In this document: positions 1 to 7,575 of the stretch, in pieces
Layout: every line of letters starts with the position of its first letter
How positions within the stretch are numbered: the stretch's first letter is position 1
Source: Pseudomonadota bacterium
Lineage (GTDB): Bacteria > Desulfobacterota > Desulfobacteria > Desulfobacterales > Desulfobacteraceae
Assembly: GCA_018816605.1 (NCBI GenBank)
Contig: JAHIVS010000598.1
Coordinates: forward strand, 1 to 11,943
Length of the DNA: 11,943 nucleotides
Direction of reading: 5' to 3'
Program-made: the position numbers and the translations under genes
Notes under the pieces: model-generated
Told to the model about the DNA's origin: nothing
What the model saw: the letters and a program-made list of their open reading frames with translations, nothing else
The model's database searches: none

Positions 1-2
1 AT

Positions 3-1094
3 CCCCTTATTGAAGCCGGAGGCGAAGCGGCTGCCACGGGCCAGCCGGAAGACGTGGACCATCTGCTGACCCTGGACACCATTGAACTGGAAGTGGGCTA
101 CGGCCTTATCCCTTTGGTGGACAAGCAGCAGGATGGGACGCTTTTGGGAAGGATTCGGGCCATCCGCCGTCAGTTTGCAACGGAAATGGGCATCATTATC
201 CCGCCCATTCATATCCGGGACAATCTGAACCTAAGTCCTGCCCAGTACCGCTTGATGATCAAGGGGGTGGAAGCGGCTGCCACTGAATTGATGATCAACC
301 ATTACATGGCAATGGATCCGGGGGGTGTTGCCCAGGAAATAGAGGGGATTAAAACCGTGGAACCGGCCTTTAACCTGCCGGCCCTGTGGATACCCATTGA
401 CAAGGAAGAAGAAGCAAAATTTTCAGGATATACCGTTGTGGACAATTCCACTGTGATTGCCACCCATTTGACAGAGATCATCCGGGCAAACGCCCATGAC
501 CTCCTGGGCCGCCAGGAGGTCCAGCATTTGATGGACAACCTTGCCAAAAGCAGTCCCAAGGCAGTAGAAGAGCTTATCCCCAACCTGCTGACCATCGGCG
601 TGGTGCAAAAGGTATTGCAGAACCTTTTGCGGGAACGGATTTCCATCCGGGATTTTCTCACCATCGTGGAAACCCTGGCCGATTTTGCTCCCATGGGCAA
701 AGACCCGGATCTATTGACCGAATATGTCCGGCAACGGATAGCAAAGGGGATGCTGGCGCCCTACCTGCAGGAAGGTAAGGTGCTCCAGGTGCTCACCCTT
801 GATCGGAACCTTGAGGAAATCTTATCTAAAAATATCAAACGCACCGACCACGGTTCCTACCTGGCATTGGACCCAACGCTTGTGGGTCAGGTTGTTGAAG
901 CGGTGTCAAAGCAGGTGGAGCGCCTTATCGGCATCAACACCCAGCCGGTTGTCATGACCATACCGACCCTCAGGCGGCATTTCAGAAAACTGATTGAACC
1001 TTCTCTTCCCACTGTTTTTGTGGTATCCCATGCCGAGATAGTGGACAATATAAATTTACAGGCCATTGGAAAAGTGAGTTTAAAAGATGAATAA
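3..1094 (+). CDS. flhA: Flagellar export-gate protein FlhA, C-terminal part (5' end outside window)
   Basis: FlhA forms the nonameric ring of the flagellar type III export gate; its cytoplasmic C-terminal domain docks chaperone-substrate complexes. The frame is open from base 3, so the first GTG inside it (54) is not the start and the gene is cut by the window edge. The 363 visible residues begin in the linker after the membrane domain and cover essentially the whole cytoplasmic domain. Family signatures seen are GYGLIPLVD, the RIRAIRRQFATEMG stretch, IHIRDNL, and the ELMINHYMAMDPG segment, which is close to the LxPxxxLAMDPG of other FlhA proteins. It ends with TAA, overlapping flhF by 8 nt, so translation is probably coupled. 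The N-terminal eight-helix membrane part cannot be judged from here. Confidence 0.97.
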   Translation, partial: PLIEAGGEAAATGQPEDVDHLLTLDTIELEVGYGLIPLVDKQQDGTLLGRIRAIRRQFATEMGIIIPPIHIRDNLNLSPAQYRLMIKGVEAAATELMINHYMAMDPGGVAQEIEGIKTVEPAFNLPALWIPIDKEEEAKFSGYTVVDNSTVIATHLTEIIRANAHDLLGRQEVQHLMDNLAKSSPKAVEELIPNLLTIGVVQKVLQNLLRERISIRDFLTIVETLADFAPMGKDPDLLTEYVRQRIAKGMLAPYLQEGKVLQVLTLDRNLEEILSKNIKRTDHGSYLALDPTLVGQVVEAVSKQVERLIGINTQPVVMTIPTLRRHFRKLIEPSLPTVFVVSHAEIVDNINLQAIGKVSLKDE

Positions 1095-2205
1095 AAAAAT
1101 CTTTCGGGCAGCCAATATCCAGGAGGCCCTTGCAAACATCAAGGAAGAGATGGGGGCCGAGGCCATGATTCTGTCCACCCGGAAAATCCCAAGAAAACCC
1201 CTGGATCCCTATGCAAAAGACATGTTTGAGGTGGAGGCCGGTATAAAGGAATATCCTTTTGTCAAAGAAAAGGGTGTCCCCCAGGAAGAAAGGGAAAACC
1301 TGATCGCGTCCCTGAAGGGCGATATCTCTGAAATTCGTGATATGATTTCCATTGCAGGGTTTGGCAGCGGCATCCAGACGATTTTGTGCCGCCATTTTGA
1401 GTCGGTGGGGGTATTGGCCTCTTTTCTGCGGGCAGGGGTCAGTGAACGGCTGGCCATCGCCCTGATCGAAAAAGCGGGGGATTGTCTGGATCCAAATCTT
1501 GAGCAGACCGAGCGGATCTCGCTGTTGAAAAAAAATGTCATGACCCATTGTCTGGACCAATTGTCGGTCAAGGATTTTTTTAATCGGAACAATCGTTCGG
1601 GCGTTCCCCATGTGGCAGCCTTTGTGGGGCCCACAGGAGTGGGGAAAACCACCACCATTGCAAAGCTTGCCGCCCTGTTAAGTCTTAAACGCAAAATGAA
1701 GGTGGGCCTTATTTCCATAGACAATTATCGTATCGGGGCCTTTGAGCAGCTCAAGGCCTATGCGTCTATCATGGGGCTTTTGTGTGTGCCGGCCTTCAGT
1801 GCCCAGGACCTTTCCTGTGCCCTGGAACGAATGAAATCAATGGATGTGGTTTTGATTGATACGGCCGGGCACAGCCATTTTGACAAACAGAAAATAGATG
1901 AGATCCTCCAGTTAATTAAGAGTGATTTTGGGATTTCCGTGCATTTAACCTTGAGTGTTACGTCTGAATCGATTAATATGAAGGAAGCAGCATCTGCGTT
2001 CTCTGTATTTAACCCTGATACCTATGTATTTACCAAAATAGACGAGACCAAAAGATGCGGTAAGATTCTGGATCAGGTAAACAATCTTAATCTGCCTGTT
2101 TCTTTGATTACAAACGGTCAGAAGGTTCCTGAAGATTTAATTGTCCCGGATAAACAGACATTATTGAGAATCATTCTGGGAAAGGGACCCAAAGGAGAGG
2201 TATAA
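1087..2205 (+). CDS. flhF: SRP-type GTPase FlhF (flagellar placement)
   Basis: FlhF is the third SRP-family GTPase (with Ffh and FtsY) and marks where the flagellum is built at the membrane. The 372-aa product has a basic N-terminal B domain (MNKKIFRAANIQEALANIKEEMG), a middle helical N domain (about 110-175) and a C-terminal G domain. G-domain motifs are visible: Walker A GPTGVGKT at 181-188, DNYRIGAFEQLK from D212, DTAG at 258-261, and TKIDE at 316-320. The usual DTYR is DNYR here, and the residue after DTAG is His rather than the Arg of Ffh, FtsY and Bacillus FlhF; gamma-proteobacterial FlhF proteins also vary at these places. The start overlaps the end of flhA by 8 nt, with only a weak AGTGAG Shine-Dalgarno. 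flhG follows directly, the usual pair. Confidence 0.96.
   Translation: MNKKIFRAANIQEALANIKEEMGAEAMILSTRKIPRKPLDPYAKDMFEVEAGIKEYPFVKEKGVPQEERENLIASLKGDISEIRDMISIAGFGSGIQTILCRHFESVGVLASFLRAGVSERLAIALIEKAGDCLDPNLEQTERISLLKKNVMTHCLDQLSVKDFFNRNNRSGVPHVAAFVGPTGVGKTTTIAKLAALLSLKRKMKVGLISIDNYRIGAFEQLKAYASIMGLLCVPAFSAQDLSCALERMKSMDVVLIDTAGHSHFDKQKIDEILQLIKSDFGISVHLTLSVTSESINMKEAASAFSVFNPDTYVFTKIDETKRCGKILDQVNNLNLPVSLITNGQKVPEDLIVPDKQTLLRIILGKGPKGEV
2191..2200 (+). promoter_or_regulatory. Ribosome binding site deciding the GTG start of flhG
   Basis: AAAGGAGAGG lies 8 nt before the GTG at 2209, inside the last codons of flhF. It supports this non-ATG start, as does the conserved DQAKGLR peptide immediately after it. 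Confidence 0.7.
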
Positions 2206-2208
2206 AGG

Positions 2209-3102
2209 GTGGATCAGGCAAAAGGACTTCGACAAATCGCACGAACGGATGCCCTGACCAAAAGTCAGGCACGCATGGCATCCCATACAAAAAAATTTCC
2301 AAAGGTCATTGCCGTCACCAGCGGCAAGGGCGGGGTCGGGAAAACCAATATTGTGGGGAACCTGGCGGTTGCCATGACCGGTGCGGGGAAGAGGGTTGTT
2401 ATCATTGATGCGGACGTGGGACTTGCCAATATTGATATTGTCTTTAATCTGAGGCCCGAATACAGTATCCGACATGTGGTCTCTGCCGAAAAGAGAATAG
2501 ATCAGGTCATGGTTACAACCCGCCATGGGATCGGTATTATCCCGGGCGGTTCAGGGTTTGCAGATTTGACCCAGTTAAGTGAAGGGGAAAAGCTCACCCT
2601 GTTAAGCGAATTTGAGACCCTTTCGGATCAGGCAGATATTATTTTAGTGGATACCGGTGCCGGAATCTCTTCCAATGTTTTGTATTTTAATGCGGCATCG
2701 GACGAATGTATTGTTGTCGCCACCACAGAGCCCACCTCCATCACAGATGCCTATGCCTTGATGAAAGTGATGTCCCAAAAACACGGGACCCGGTATTTTA
2801 AATTGATTGTCAATATGGCGGATTCCGAAAAGGATGCCAAACGGGTGTATGCCTCTTTAAGCAATGCCCTGGATAAATTTTTAAAAACCGTTGTTCTCGA
2901 ATATACAGGCCATGTCCCCTTTGACCGGCAACTTCAACGGGCTGTCCAGAAACGGGCACTTGTGCTGGATGAATTTCCGGGTTCAACGGCGGGGGCCGCC
3001 CTGGAAAAGATTGCCAATACCCTTCTGAACGGAAAGGATCGAATGCATACCCAGGGGAATTTAACATTTTTTATGAACCGGGTGTTCCAAGCTGCAACGT
3101 GA
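2209..3102 (+). CDS. flhG: FlhG/FleN (MinD-like ATPase controlling flagellar number)
   Basis: FlhG is a MinD/ParA-type ATPase that restricts flagellar number and stimulates the GTPase activity of FlhF. The 297-aa product starts at GTG with DQAKGLR (residues 2-8), the conserved DQAxxLR activator helix through which FlhG contacts FlhF; this fixes the start. The deviant Walker A is SGKGGVGKTN (38-47), with the signature Lys at K40; the switch region is DADVGLANID (from 67), and DTGAG (148-152) follows the Walker B strand. The tail (LTFFMNRVFQ) looks like the amphipathic membrane-targeting helix of this family. The gene lies 3 nt after flhF, and its stop overlaps the proposed fliA start by 3 nt (GTGA). 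Confidence 0.95.
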   Translation: MDQAKGLRQIARTDALTKSQARMASHTKKFPKVIAVTSGKGGVGKTNIVGNLAVAMTGAGKRVVIIDADVGLANIDIVFNLRPEYSIRHVVSAEKRIDQVMVTTRHGIGIIPGGSGFADLTQLSEGEKLTLLSEFETLSDQADIILVDTGAGISSNVLYFNAASDECIVVATTEPTSITDAYALMKVMSQKHGTRYFKLIVNMADSEKDAKRVYASLSNALDKFLKTVVLEYTGHVPFDRQLQRAVQKRALVLDEFPGSTAGAALEKIANTLLNGKDRMHTQGNLTFFMNRVFQAAT

Positions 3103-3860
3103 AACAGTATACTCAAAACGATATGGAAAAAAAACAGACAAAAAAAGGCTTTGAGTGGCGCCAGGCCAGCATTGTTGAATATGCCTATCTGGTCAAGCAC
3201 ATCGCTTACCGGTTTGCCATACGACTGCCTTCCAGCGTGCTGTTCGATGAATTGATTTCAGCCGGATCTCTGGGGCTGATTGATGCGGTGGATAAATTTG
3301 ATCCTTCAAAGCATGTCAGTCTGAAAACCTATGCCCAGTACAGAATTAAAGGCGCCATTCTGGATGAGTTGCGCAGCATGGATACCTATTCCAGGTCCAT
3401 GCGCAAAAAAATTCAGGACATCACCCGGGCAACCAAAGAGATTGAGGATACAAAGGGAGCCCCTGCAACGGATCTGGAAATAGCCCAATTTCTGGGTGTG
3501 GATATAGAAACCTTCCAGGATATGCTCACCGGCATTCATGGCGCAGCTGTGCTGAGTCTGGACGAATTCATTAAAACCAAAAAAAATGATACCTTTTCCC
3601 AAACCCGTTTTGAGATGGGGGTCAAGGGGGATGAGAATCCTGCCGATCAGTTTGACAGGGAGGAGCTGAAACATGTTCTGGCCAAAACCATTAAAACGCT
3701 CACCAAAAAAGAGCAGATAGTGGTTTCCCTCTACTATTATGATGAATTAACCTTAAAGGAAATCGGGGAGGTCCTTTCTTTGACAGAATCCCGTATCTGT
3801 CAGATTCATACGTCGATTTTGATCAAGTTGAAAGCCAAACTCCAGGATGTTCATATTTAA
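3099..3860 (+). CDS. fliA: Flagellar sigma factor FliA (sigma-28)
   Basis: Alternative sigma factor for late flagellar and chemotaxis genes. The 253-aa product has region 2 (about 25-95) with the classic DELISAGSLGLIDAVDKFDP stretch from D50, followed by KTYAQYRIKGAILDELRSMD-like FliA residues. Region 3 follows, then region 4 (about 204-248) with the helix-turn-helix LTLKEIGEVLSLTESRICQIH. The start is uncertain. GTG at 3099 overlaps the flhG stop (GTGA) and would be coupled; ATG at 3123 would give 245 aa. Neither has a clear Shine-Dalgarno. The order flhF-flhG-fliA is conserved across many bacteria. No sigma-28 promoter was found in this window. Confidence 0.95.
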   Translation: MKQYTQNDMEKKQTKKGFEWRQASIVEYAYLVKHIAYRFAIRLPSSVLFDELISAGSLGLIDAVDKFDPSKHVSLKTYAQYRIKGAILDELRSMDTYSRSMRKKIQDITRATKEIEDTKGAPATDLEIAQFLGVDIETFQDMLTGIHGAAVLSLDEFIKTKKNDTFSQTRFEMGVKGDENPADQFDREELKHVLAKTIKTLTKKEQIVVSLYYYDELTLKEIGEVLSLTESRICQIHTSILIKLKAKLQDVHI

Positions 3861-3876
3861 AGGATAGAGGTCATAT

Positions 3877-5619
3877 ATGTCTGATCCAAATTTGGAAGAG
3901 GAAAGTTTAATATCCCAGGATGATATTGATAAGCTCTTGGAGTCATCTTCAATTGAAGAAGCGGAAGAAGAGCTTGAAAGCCGGAAGAAAAACACTCCCG
4001 ACCTGGACGATCTGGGAGAATTGTCCCAGGAGGACATCGACAGCCTCATGGGCGGTGCGGATGAGGATGAAATGGGCGAGCTTTCCCAGGACGATATTGA
4101 CAGCCTCATGGGCGGAAACAATGACACGGCAGACGATGATACGGCGGATGCAGATGAGATGGGAGAGCTCTCCCAGGAGGACATCGACAGTCTCATGGGC
4201 GGTGCGGATGAGGATGAGATGGGCGAGCTTTCCCAGGACGACATCGACAGCCTCATGAACAGGGATACCGGGCCAGAGGATATGGATTCTTCTGATTTTT
4301 CCGGCGAAGAAGAGATCGATGAATTGATTTCCATGGACGATATCCAAAGCCTGATGGGTGAAACCGAAGGGGAAACGGAAGACGCTTTGGCAATATCGGA
4401 CGTTCCGGACGGGACGGCGGTTGTTTCCGATGATTTTGTCATTGATGCTGCCGAAGCTCTGGACGTATCCCAGTGTCTGATTACCCAGGCGGCCCTTGAT
4501 GAATTGATCCGAAATGCCCCCGGCCCTGGGGATGTGCCGGATACCATTATATTGGATTCTGATCCGGAGTCCGAAATTCAAGTTTCAGCCGGGGATGCGG
4601 ATTCAGAGGATTTTTCATCGGAACCGGTGGTTCTGGACATGGATGTCGAATCAGATCCCGGTTCCATGGAGGTGCCGGGGTCGGATGATCTGGACATGGA
4701 TGTCTCTGACGATGAATTCGAAGGGTTGCTGGATGCCGACGATCGACAGCTTGACTTTGGAAGCCCGGGCAATGATGATGTTACCCAGGAGGATATTGAT
4801 GCCTTGCTCCAGGAGTCGGATGAAGAGGAGGATCTCATGGGGGATGAGGAGGATATCCTTATTTCCCAGGATGATATAGATACCCTGTTGATGGCGGCTG
4901 ACCAGGAAGATGAAGATGTTCTCGGCGATTTGATGGGCGATGACATGGACGCCGGCATGGATGATGATTTTGAGGACGAAGATATTCTGGGTATGGAGGG
5001 AGAAGAGGAGACCGGATCCAGGGCAGATCAGGTTGTACTGGAAGGCGGTGACGATGCAAATCCGGATGAGGGCGGTTCCGAAGCCTCTGAAAAGCGCTGG
5101 AAAAAATTGTTTAAATCCAAGCTTGTGATTGCCGCGGCATCAGCCATCCTTGTGCTGGGAATTTCGGTTCCATCTGTTTATTTTTTGTTTTTTTCCCATG
5201 ATCCTGCCCAACCACCTGAAAAAATGCCTGTTCCCATGACGATGGAAGCGCCCGGGAGGGATATTGAAGTGGCCAGTGTGAATATTGATACCCAAGCCAT
5301 GCCGGAGGTTAAAAAATCCGGCAATATCATCCTCACTGATTTTGTCGTACTTTCCTCTGATCAATCAAAGGACATGGCCTATGTTACCGTTGATATCTCT
5401 ATTGATTATTCGGATCAAAGGGCATATCATGAAATAAATGACAATCTTTCTTTTTACAGGGATCTGATCTATGAATCCATTCAAAGGAACCTTGTATGGG
5501 AAAAAAGAAATGAGGTAACAGAAGCGGATCTGATATGGGGGGTTGAAACAACATTGAAAAAAGTGTTGCCATCCAATTATATCGAGCGGATCAGTTTTAA
5601 GTCCTTTCGGGCAAGTTAG
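3877..5619 (+). CDS. FliL-like membrane protein with an array of FliM-type CheY-docking motifs
   Basis: The product has 580 aa. Residues 1-405 are very acidic: no lysine and only four arginines between 39 and 405. They carry repeated copies of S-Q-x-[DE]-I-D-x-L-[LM], the pattern of the FliM N-terminal peptide that binds phosphorylated CheY. Clear copies start at residues 11, 49, 69, 98, 118, 302 and 329. Weaker ones are at 151 (ISMDDIQSLM), 202 (ITQAALDELI) and 276 (VSDDEFEGLL). A basic patch (KRWKKLFKSK, 406-415) precedes one transmembrane helix (416-439), so the array should be cytoplasmic. Residues about 470-580 resemble the periplasmic domain of FliL: VTVDISIDYSDQ, a long helix, LKKVLP, then ISFKSF at the end. 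Ordinary FliL has a short cytoplasmic tail. The ribosome site AGAGG sits 6 nt before ATG. The FliL assignment is by eye; the function of the array is inferred. Confidence 0.8.
   Translation: MSDPNLEEESLISQDDIDKLLESSSIEEAEEELESRKKNTPDLDDLGELSQEDIDSLMGGADEDEMGELSQDDIDSLMGGNNDTADDDTADADEMGELSQEDIDSLMGGADEDEMGELSQDDIDSLMNRDTGPEDMDSSDFSGEEEIDELISMDDIQSLMGETEGETEDALAISDVPDGTAVVSDDFVIDAAEALDVSQCLITQAALDELIRNAPGPGDVPDTIILDSDPESEIQVSAGDADSEDFSSEPVVLDMDVESDPGSMEVPGSDDLDMDVSDDEFEGLLDADDRQLDFGSPGNDDVTQEDIDALLQESDEEEDLMGDEEDILISQDDIDTLLMAADQEDEDVLGDLMGDDMDAGMDDDFEDEDILGMEGEEETGSRADQVVLEGGDDANPDEGGSEASEKRWKKLFKSKLVIAAASAILVLGISVPSVYFLFFSHDPAQPPEKMPVPMTMEAPGRDIEVASVNIDTQAMPEVKKSGNIILTDFVVLSSDQSKDMAYVTVDISIDYSDQRAYHEINDNLSFYRDLIYESIQRNLVWEKRNEVTEADLIWGVETTLKKVLPSNYIERISFKSFRAS
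3907..4890 (+). repeat. Array of FliM/EIDALL-like peptide motifs (coding repeat)
   Basis: Ten in-frame occurrences of a ten-residue peptide. Base starts of the clear copies are 3907, 4021, 4081, 4168, 4228, 4780 and 4861. Weak copies start at 4327, 4480 and 4702. The strongest copies read LSQEDIDSLM or LSQDDIDSLM; E. coli FliM has LSQAEIDALL at its N-terminus. Spacing is 20 residues within each of two pairs (49/69 and 98/118) and irregular elsewhere, with acidic linkers between copies. Confidence 0.85.
4021..4263 (+). repeat. 147-nt tandem duplication inside the motif array
   Basis: Bases 4021-4110 and 4168-4257 align without gaps at a 147-nt offset, with about 6 mismatches in 90, most of them silent. 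Each unit encodes two motifs 20 residues apart joined by GGADEDEMGE. This indicates relatively recent segmental duplication. Confidence 0.85.
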
Positions 5620-5633
5620 ACATAGGGGGTTTT

Positions 5634-5936
5634 ATGACAACCATTCCCGGACATAGCCAGATGCTGCAGCAGTCAGGTATCGCCCAGGAAGTTAGCAACC
5701 AGGGGCATACCCTGAAACCGTCTCCGGATCAGGCGATTGCAGCCCAGCAGGCCCAGAGAATTATTCAGGAATCCACGGTTCAAGGATCTGAAGAGTCCGA
5801 GCGACTCAAGAAGCAGAAAGACAAAAAAGCATTAAAGCAAACTGCAGACAAAAGAAAAAAAAAGACAATCAACCGGGAAGAAGACTTGGCACTGGAGCCG
5901 GATGCACCGGGCCGGTTGCTGGATACAATGGTATGA
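5634..5936 (+). CDS. Small hydrophilic protein of unknown function in flagellar operon
   Basis: The product has 100 aa and I do not recognise the family. It has no signal peptide, membrane segment or cysteine. The N-terminal part is rich in Gln, Ala and Ser, with a likely helix around DQAIAAQQAQRIIQES. A strongly basic stretch (about 60-77, RLKKQKDKKALKQ then KRKKK) follows, then an acidic tail ending RLLDTMV. An AGGGGG ribosome site lies 4 nt before ATG, and the stop overlaps the next start in an ATGA, so the gene looks genuinely translated and coupled to its neighbours. From memory, comparable small proteins sit before DUF2802/SwrB-like genes in other delta-proteobacterial flagellar operons. 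A role in assembly is only suggested by position. Confidence 0.75.
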   Translation: MTTIPGHSQMLQQSGIAQEVSNQGHTLKPSPDQAIAAQQAQRIIQESTVQGSEESERLKKQKDKKALKQTADKRKKKTINREEDLALEPDAPGRLLDTMV

Positions 5937-6508
5937 CACAATTGGTCTCCCTTGAGTTTTTAATCGCGGTCTTGTTTATCATTGATGTGTTTCTTGTGAT
6001 TTTATTGATGTTGTTTGTCAAACGGGTCGGTCACTTGAAAGTAGCTTCCACGGTGGACGGCCAAATTCAAGCACGCCAAAATATCCTGGAAGGACAAGGG
6101 GTCTCAGATTCTGCCCGGGAGATTATGGATATGCTGGAGCCGTTGGTTATGGAATCCAGAAAGGCTGCCCTAAGCTTTGATGAACAGATCCGGGAAAAAA
6201 GAAAACTTTCCAAGGATTTGAACGATGCCCTTGATACACGAATTATCAGTATTAACCTGCTGCTGTCCAGGGCCAAAGCACTACAGGAAAAAATGGAAGA
6301 CCGCCAGCAGACTGCCCCTGTTTTCAACACCGTTCATGCCCCCTTCCGGGAAAGCAATGTCGTGGACCAGCAGAATCAGATTATTGATCTTTATTATCAA
6401 AATACAGATATTGACACCATTGCAGAAAAACTTTCAATCCCCAAAGGGGAGGTTCAATTGGTAATTGATCTTAAAGAAAAGTTTGTTGCAATGGAACAGG
6501 GTCGATGA
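5933..6508 (+). CDS. Membrane-anchored coiled-coil/HTH protein, SwrB/DUF2802-like
   Basis: The product has 191 aa. One N-terminal transmembrane helix (about 8-30, LEFLIAVLFIIDVFLVILLM) is followed by a basic KR, a helical and probably coiled-coil region (about 60-125), and a C-terminal helix-turn-helix-like segment (about 146-180, IIDLYYQNTDIDTIAEKL then PKGEVQLVIDL). This layout matches DUF2802/DUF6115 proteins of flagellar operons and Bacillus SwrB (YlxL), which lies downstream of sigD and helps activate flagellar export. Here too it lies downstream of the sigma-28 gene. The HTH in these proteins may not bind DNA. The start overlaps the previous stop (ATGA), and the stop overlaps the next start. 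Family assignment is from memory of architecture, so moderate confidence in the name and high confidence in the gene. Confidence 0.8.
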   Translation: MTQLVSLEFLIAVLFIIDVFLVILLMLFVKRVGHLKVASTVDGQIQARQNILEGQGVSDSAREIMDMLEPLVMESRKAALSFDEQIREKRKLSKDLNDALDTRIISINLLLSRAKALQEKMEDRQQTAPVFNTVHAPFRESNVVDQQNQIIDLYYQNTDIDTIAEKLSIPKGEVQLVIDLKEKFVAMEQGR

Positions 6509-7566
6509 TTTCTAAAATTCATATTTCCCCCCCTGAAATAGTTGTTCACAAAGAGACGGGGCCCTCCATAACAGCCCCTGTTTTCAAAGACAATCAGGTT
6601 GTCACGGCCAAGGTGCAGGGCCTGCTGGCCCAGGGAAAGGCGCGGCTATTGATTGACGGACAGCCGGTGATCGCAAAGACCGGCCTGCTGCTCAAACCCG
6701 GAGAAGAGCTTCGGTTAAAAGTGGTTGAGCAAAAGGATACGGTTTTGCTCAAGCTGCTGGAGCCCCAGCAGCCGACGGGAACAAAACAATTGGTTTTTCT
6801 GATCCGTTCTCTTGCAAGAAACAATGCATGGCCGGAGATTGCCCGGTCAAAGATTCCGGATCTGGCAGCTATTCTTCAAAAAACAGCCTTGCAATCGGGT
6901 AAAAGGGACGATGCCTTTTTACCGCGCCTTCTGGAAAACAATGGTCTTTTGCTGGAAAAAAAAATGGCGTCTCTCCTGAAGGTTCAGGAGCAGGGACAAC
7001 CGGTCAGGGCAGGGCTGGATCAATTATTAAAACAGGACCTGAAAGGGGTGCTTTTAAACCAGCTGACACGGGAAATGACCCGGAACGGGGGGGGGCAAAA
7101 AACGGTTACCCGCTTTTTGGATACCCTGGAAAACTTTCAATTGCTCAACTCCCAGACCTCGGAGTCCGGCCGGTATCTGATCCCCTTTCCGGTATCTGTC
7201 GGTTCAGACTTGAATTTTGGACAATTGCTCATTGATACCGGGGAAAAAAAACAGGGCCAAAATCAGGAAAACCAAAAGATCATACGGGTTTCCTTTCTTC
7301 TGGATATGACACAAATGGGGCCTGTTCGGGCGGATTTTTCCATATTGAAAAAGGCCATTACCGGCCGGTTCCTTTTAAACGATGACGATATCTGCGGCTA
7401 TGTGAAAAATCGGATTCCCGAGTTGAAGGCGAGGCTTGAAAAGATTGATTACAGCGTGGGGAATATTGATTGCCTCACGGCGGACAGCGCCCAAATACAG
7501 CCCAATACCCTAATGGAGTCCCTGTTCCAAAATCAGGATGATTCTGTGGTGAACATTGTGATCTGA
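6505..7566 (+). CDS. FliK-like flagellar hook-length control protein
   Basis: The product has 353 aa. FliK is exported during hook growth and acts on FlhB to switch export from hook to filament subunits. The N-terminal region (about 27-90) has the pattern of FliK/YlqG-type proteins: a VVTAKVQGLLAQGKARLLI strand pair, then LKPGEELRLKV and LLKLLEPQ. The C-terminal region (about 260-325, RVSFLLDMTQMGPVRADF onward) resembles the Flg_hook domain (the LxPxxLGxVxV pattern), though the motif is loose. The middle is less conserved and shows no membrane segment or signal peptide. The stop is followed after 9 nt by fhlB, a pairing also found in Bacillus (ylqG-ylqH). A second, canonical fliK may lie elsewhere, so I give no gene symbol. 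Confidence 0.75.
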   Translation: MISKIHISPPEIVVHKETGPSITAPVFKDNQVVTAKVQGLLAQGKARLLIDGQPVIAKTGLLLKPGEELRLKVVEQKDTVLLKLLEPQQPTGTKQLVFLIRSLARNNAWPEIARSKIPDLAAILQKTALQSGKRDDAFLPRLLENNGLLLEKKMASLLKVQEQGQPVRAGLDQLLKQDLKGVLLNQLTREMTRNGGGQKTVTRFLDTLENFQLLNSQTSESGRYLIPFPVSVGSDLNFGQLLIDTGEKKQGQNQENQKIIRVSFLLDMTQMGPVRADFSILKKAITGRFLLNDDDICGYVKNRIPELKARLEKIDYSVGNIDCLTADSAQIQPNTLMESLFQNQDDSVVNIVI

Positions 7567-7575
7567 TGGAGTTTT

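Noticed and set aside
54..1094. GTG at 54 as the flhA start
   Set aside because: The frame is open and FlhA-like upstream to the window edge, and the protein would lack its membrane domain; it is a truncated view of a longer gene.
982..1611. 209-aa open frame on the minus strand
   Set aside because: It lies fully opposite flhA/flhF, which are certain; no recognisable protein features.
3753..4547. 264-aa Ser-rich open frame on the minus strand
   Set aside because: It is the complement of the repetitive acidic gene; its repeats (SSWESSPIS) mirror the motif array, and it has no ribosome site or domain of its own.
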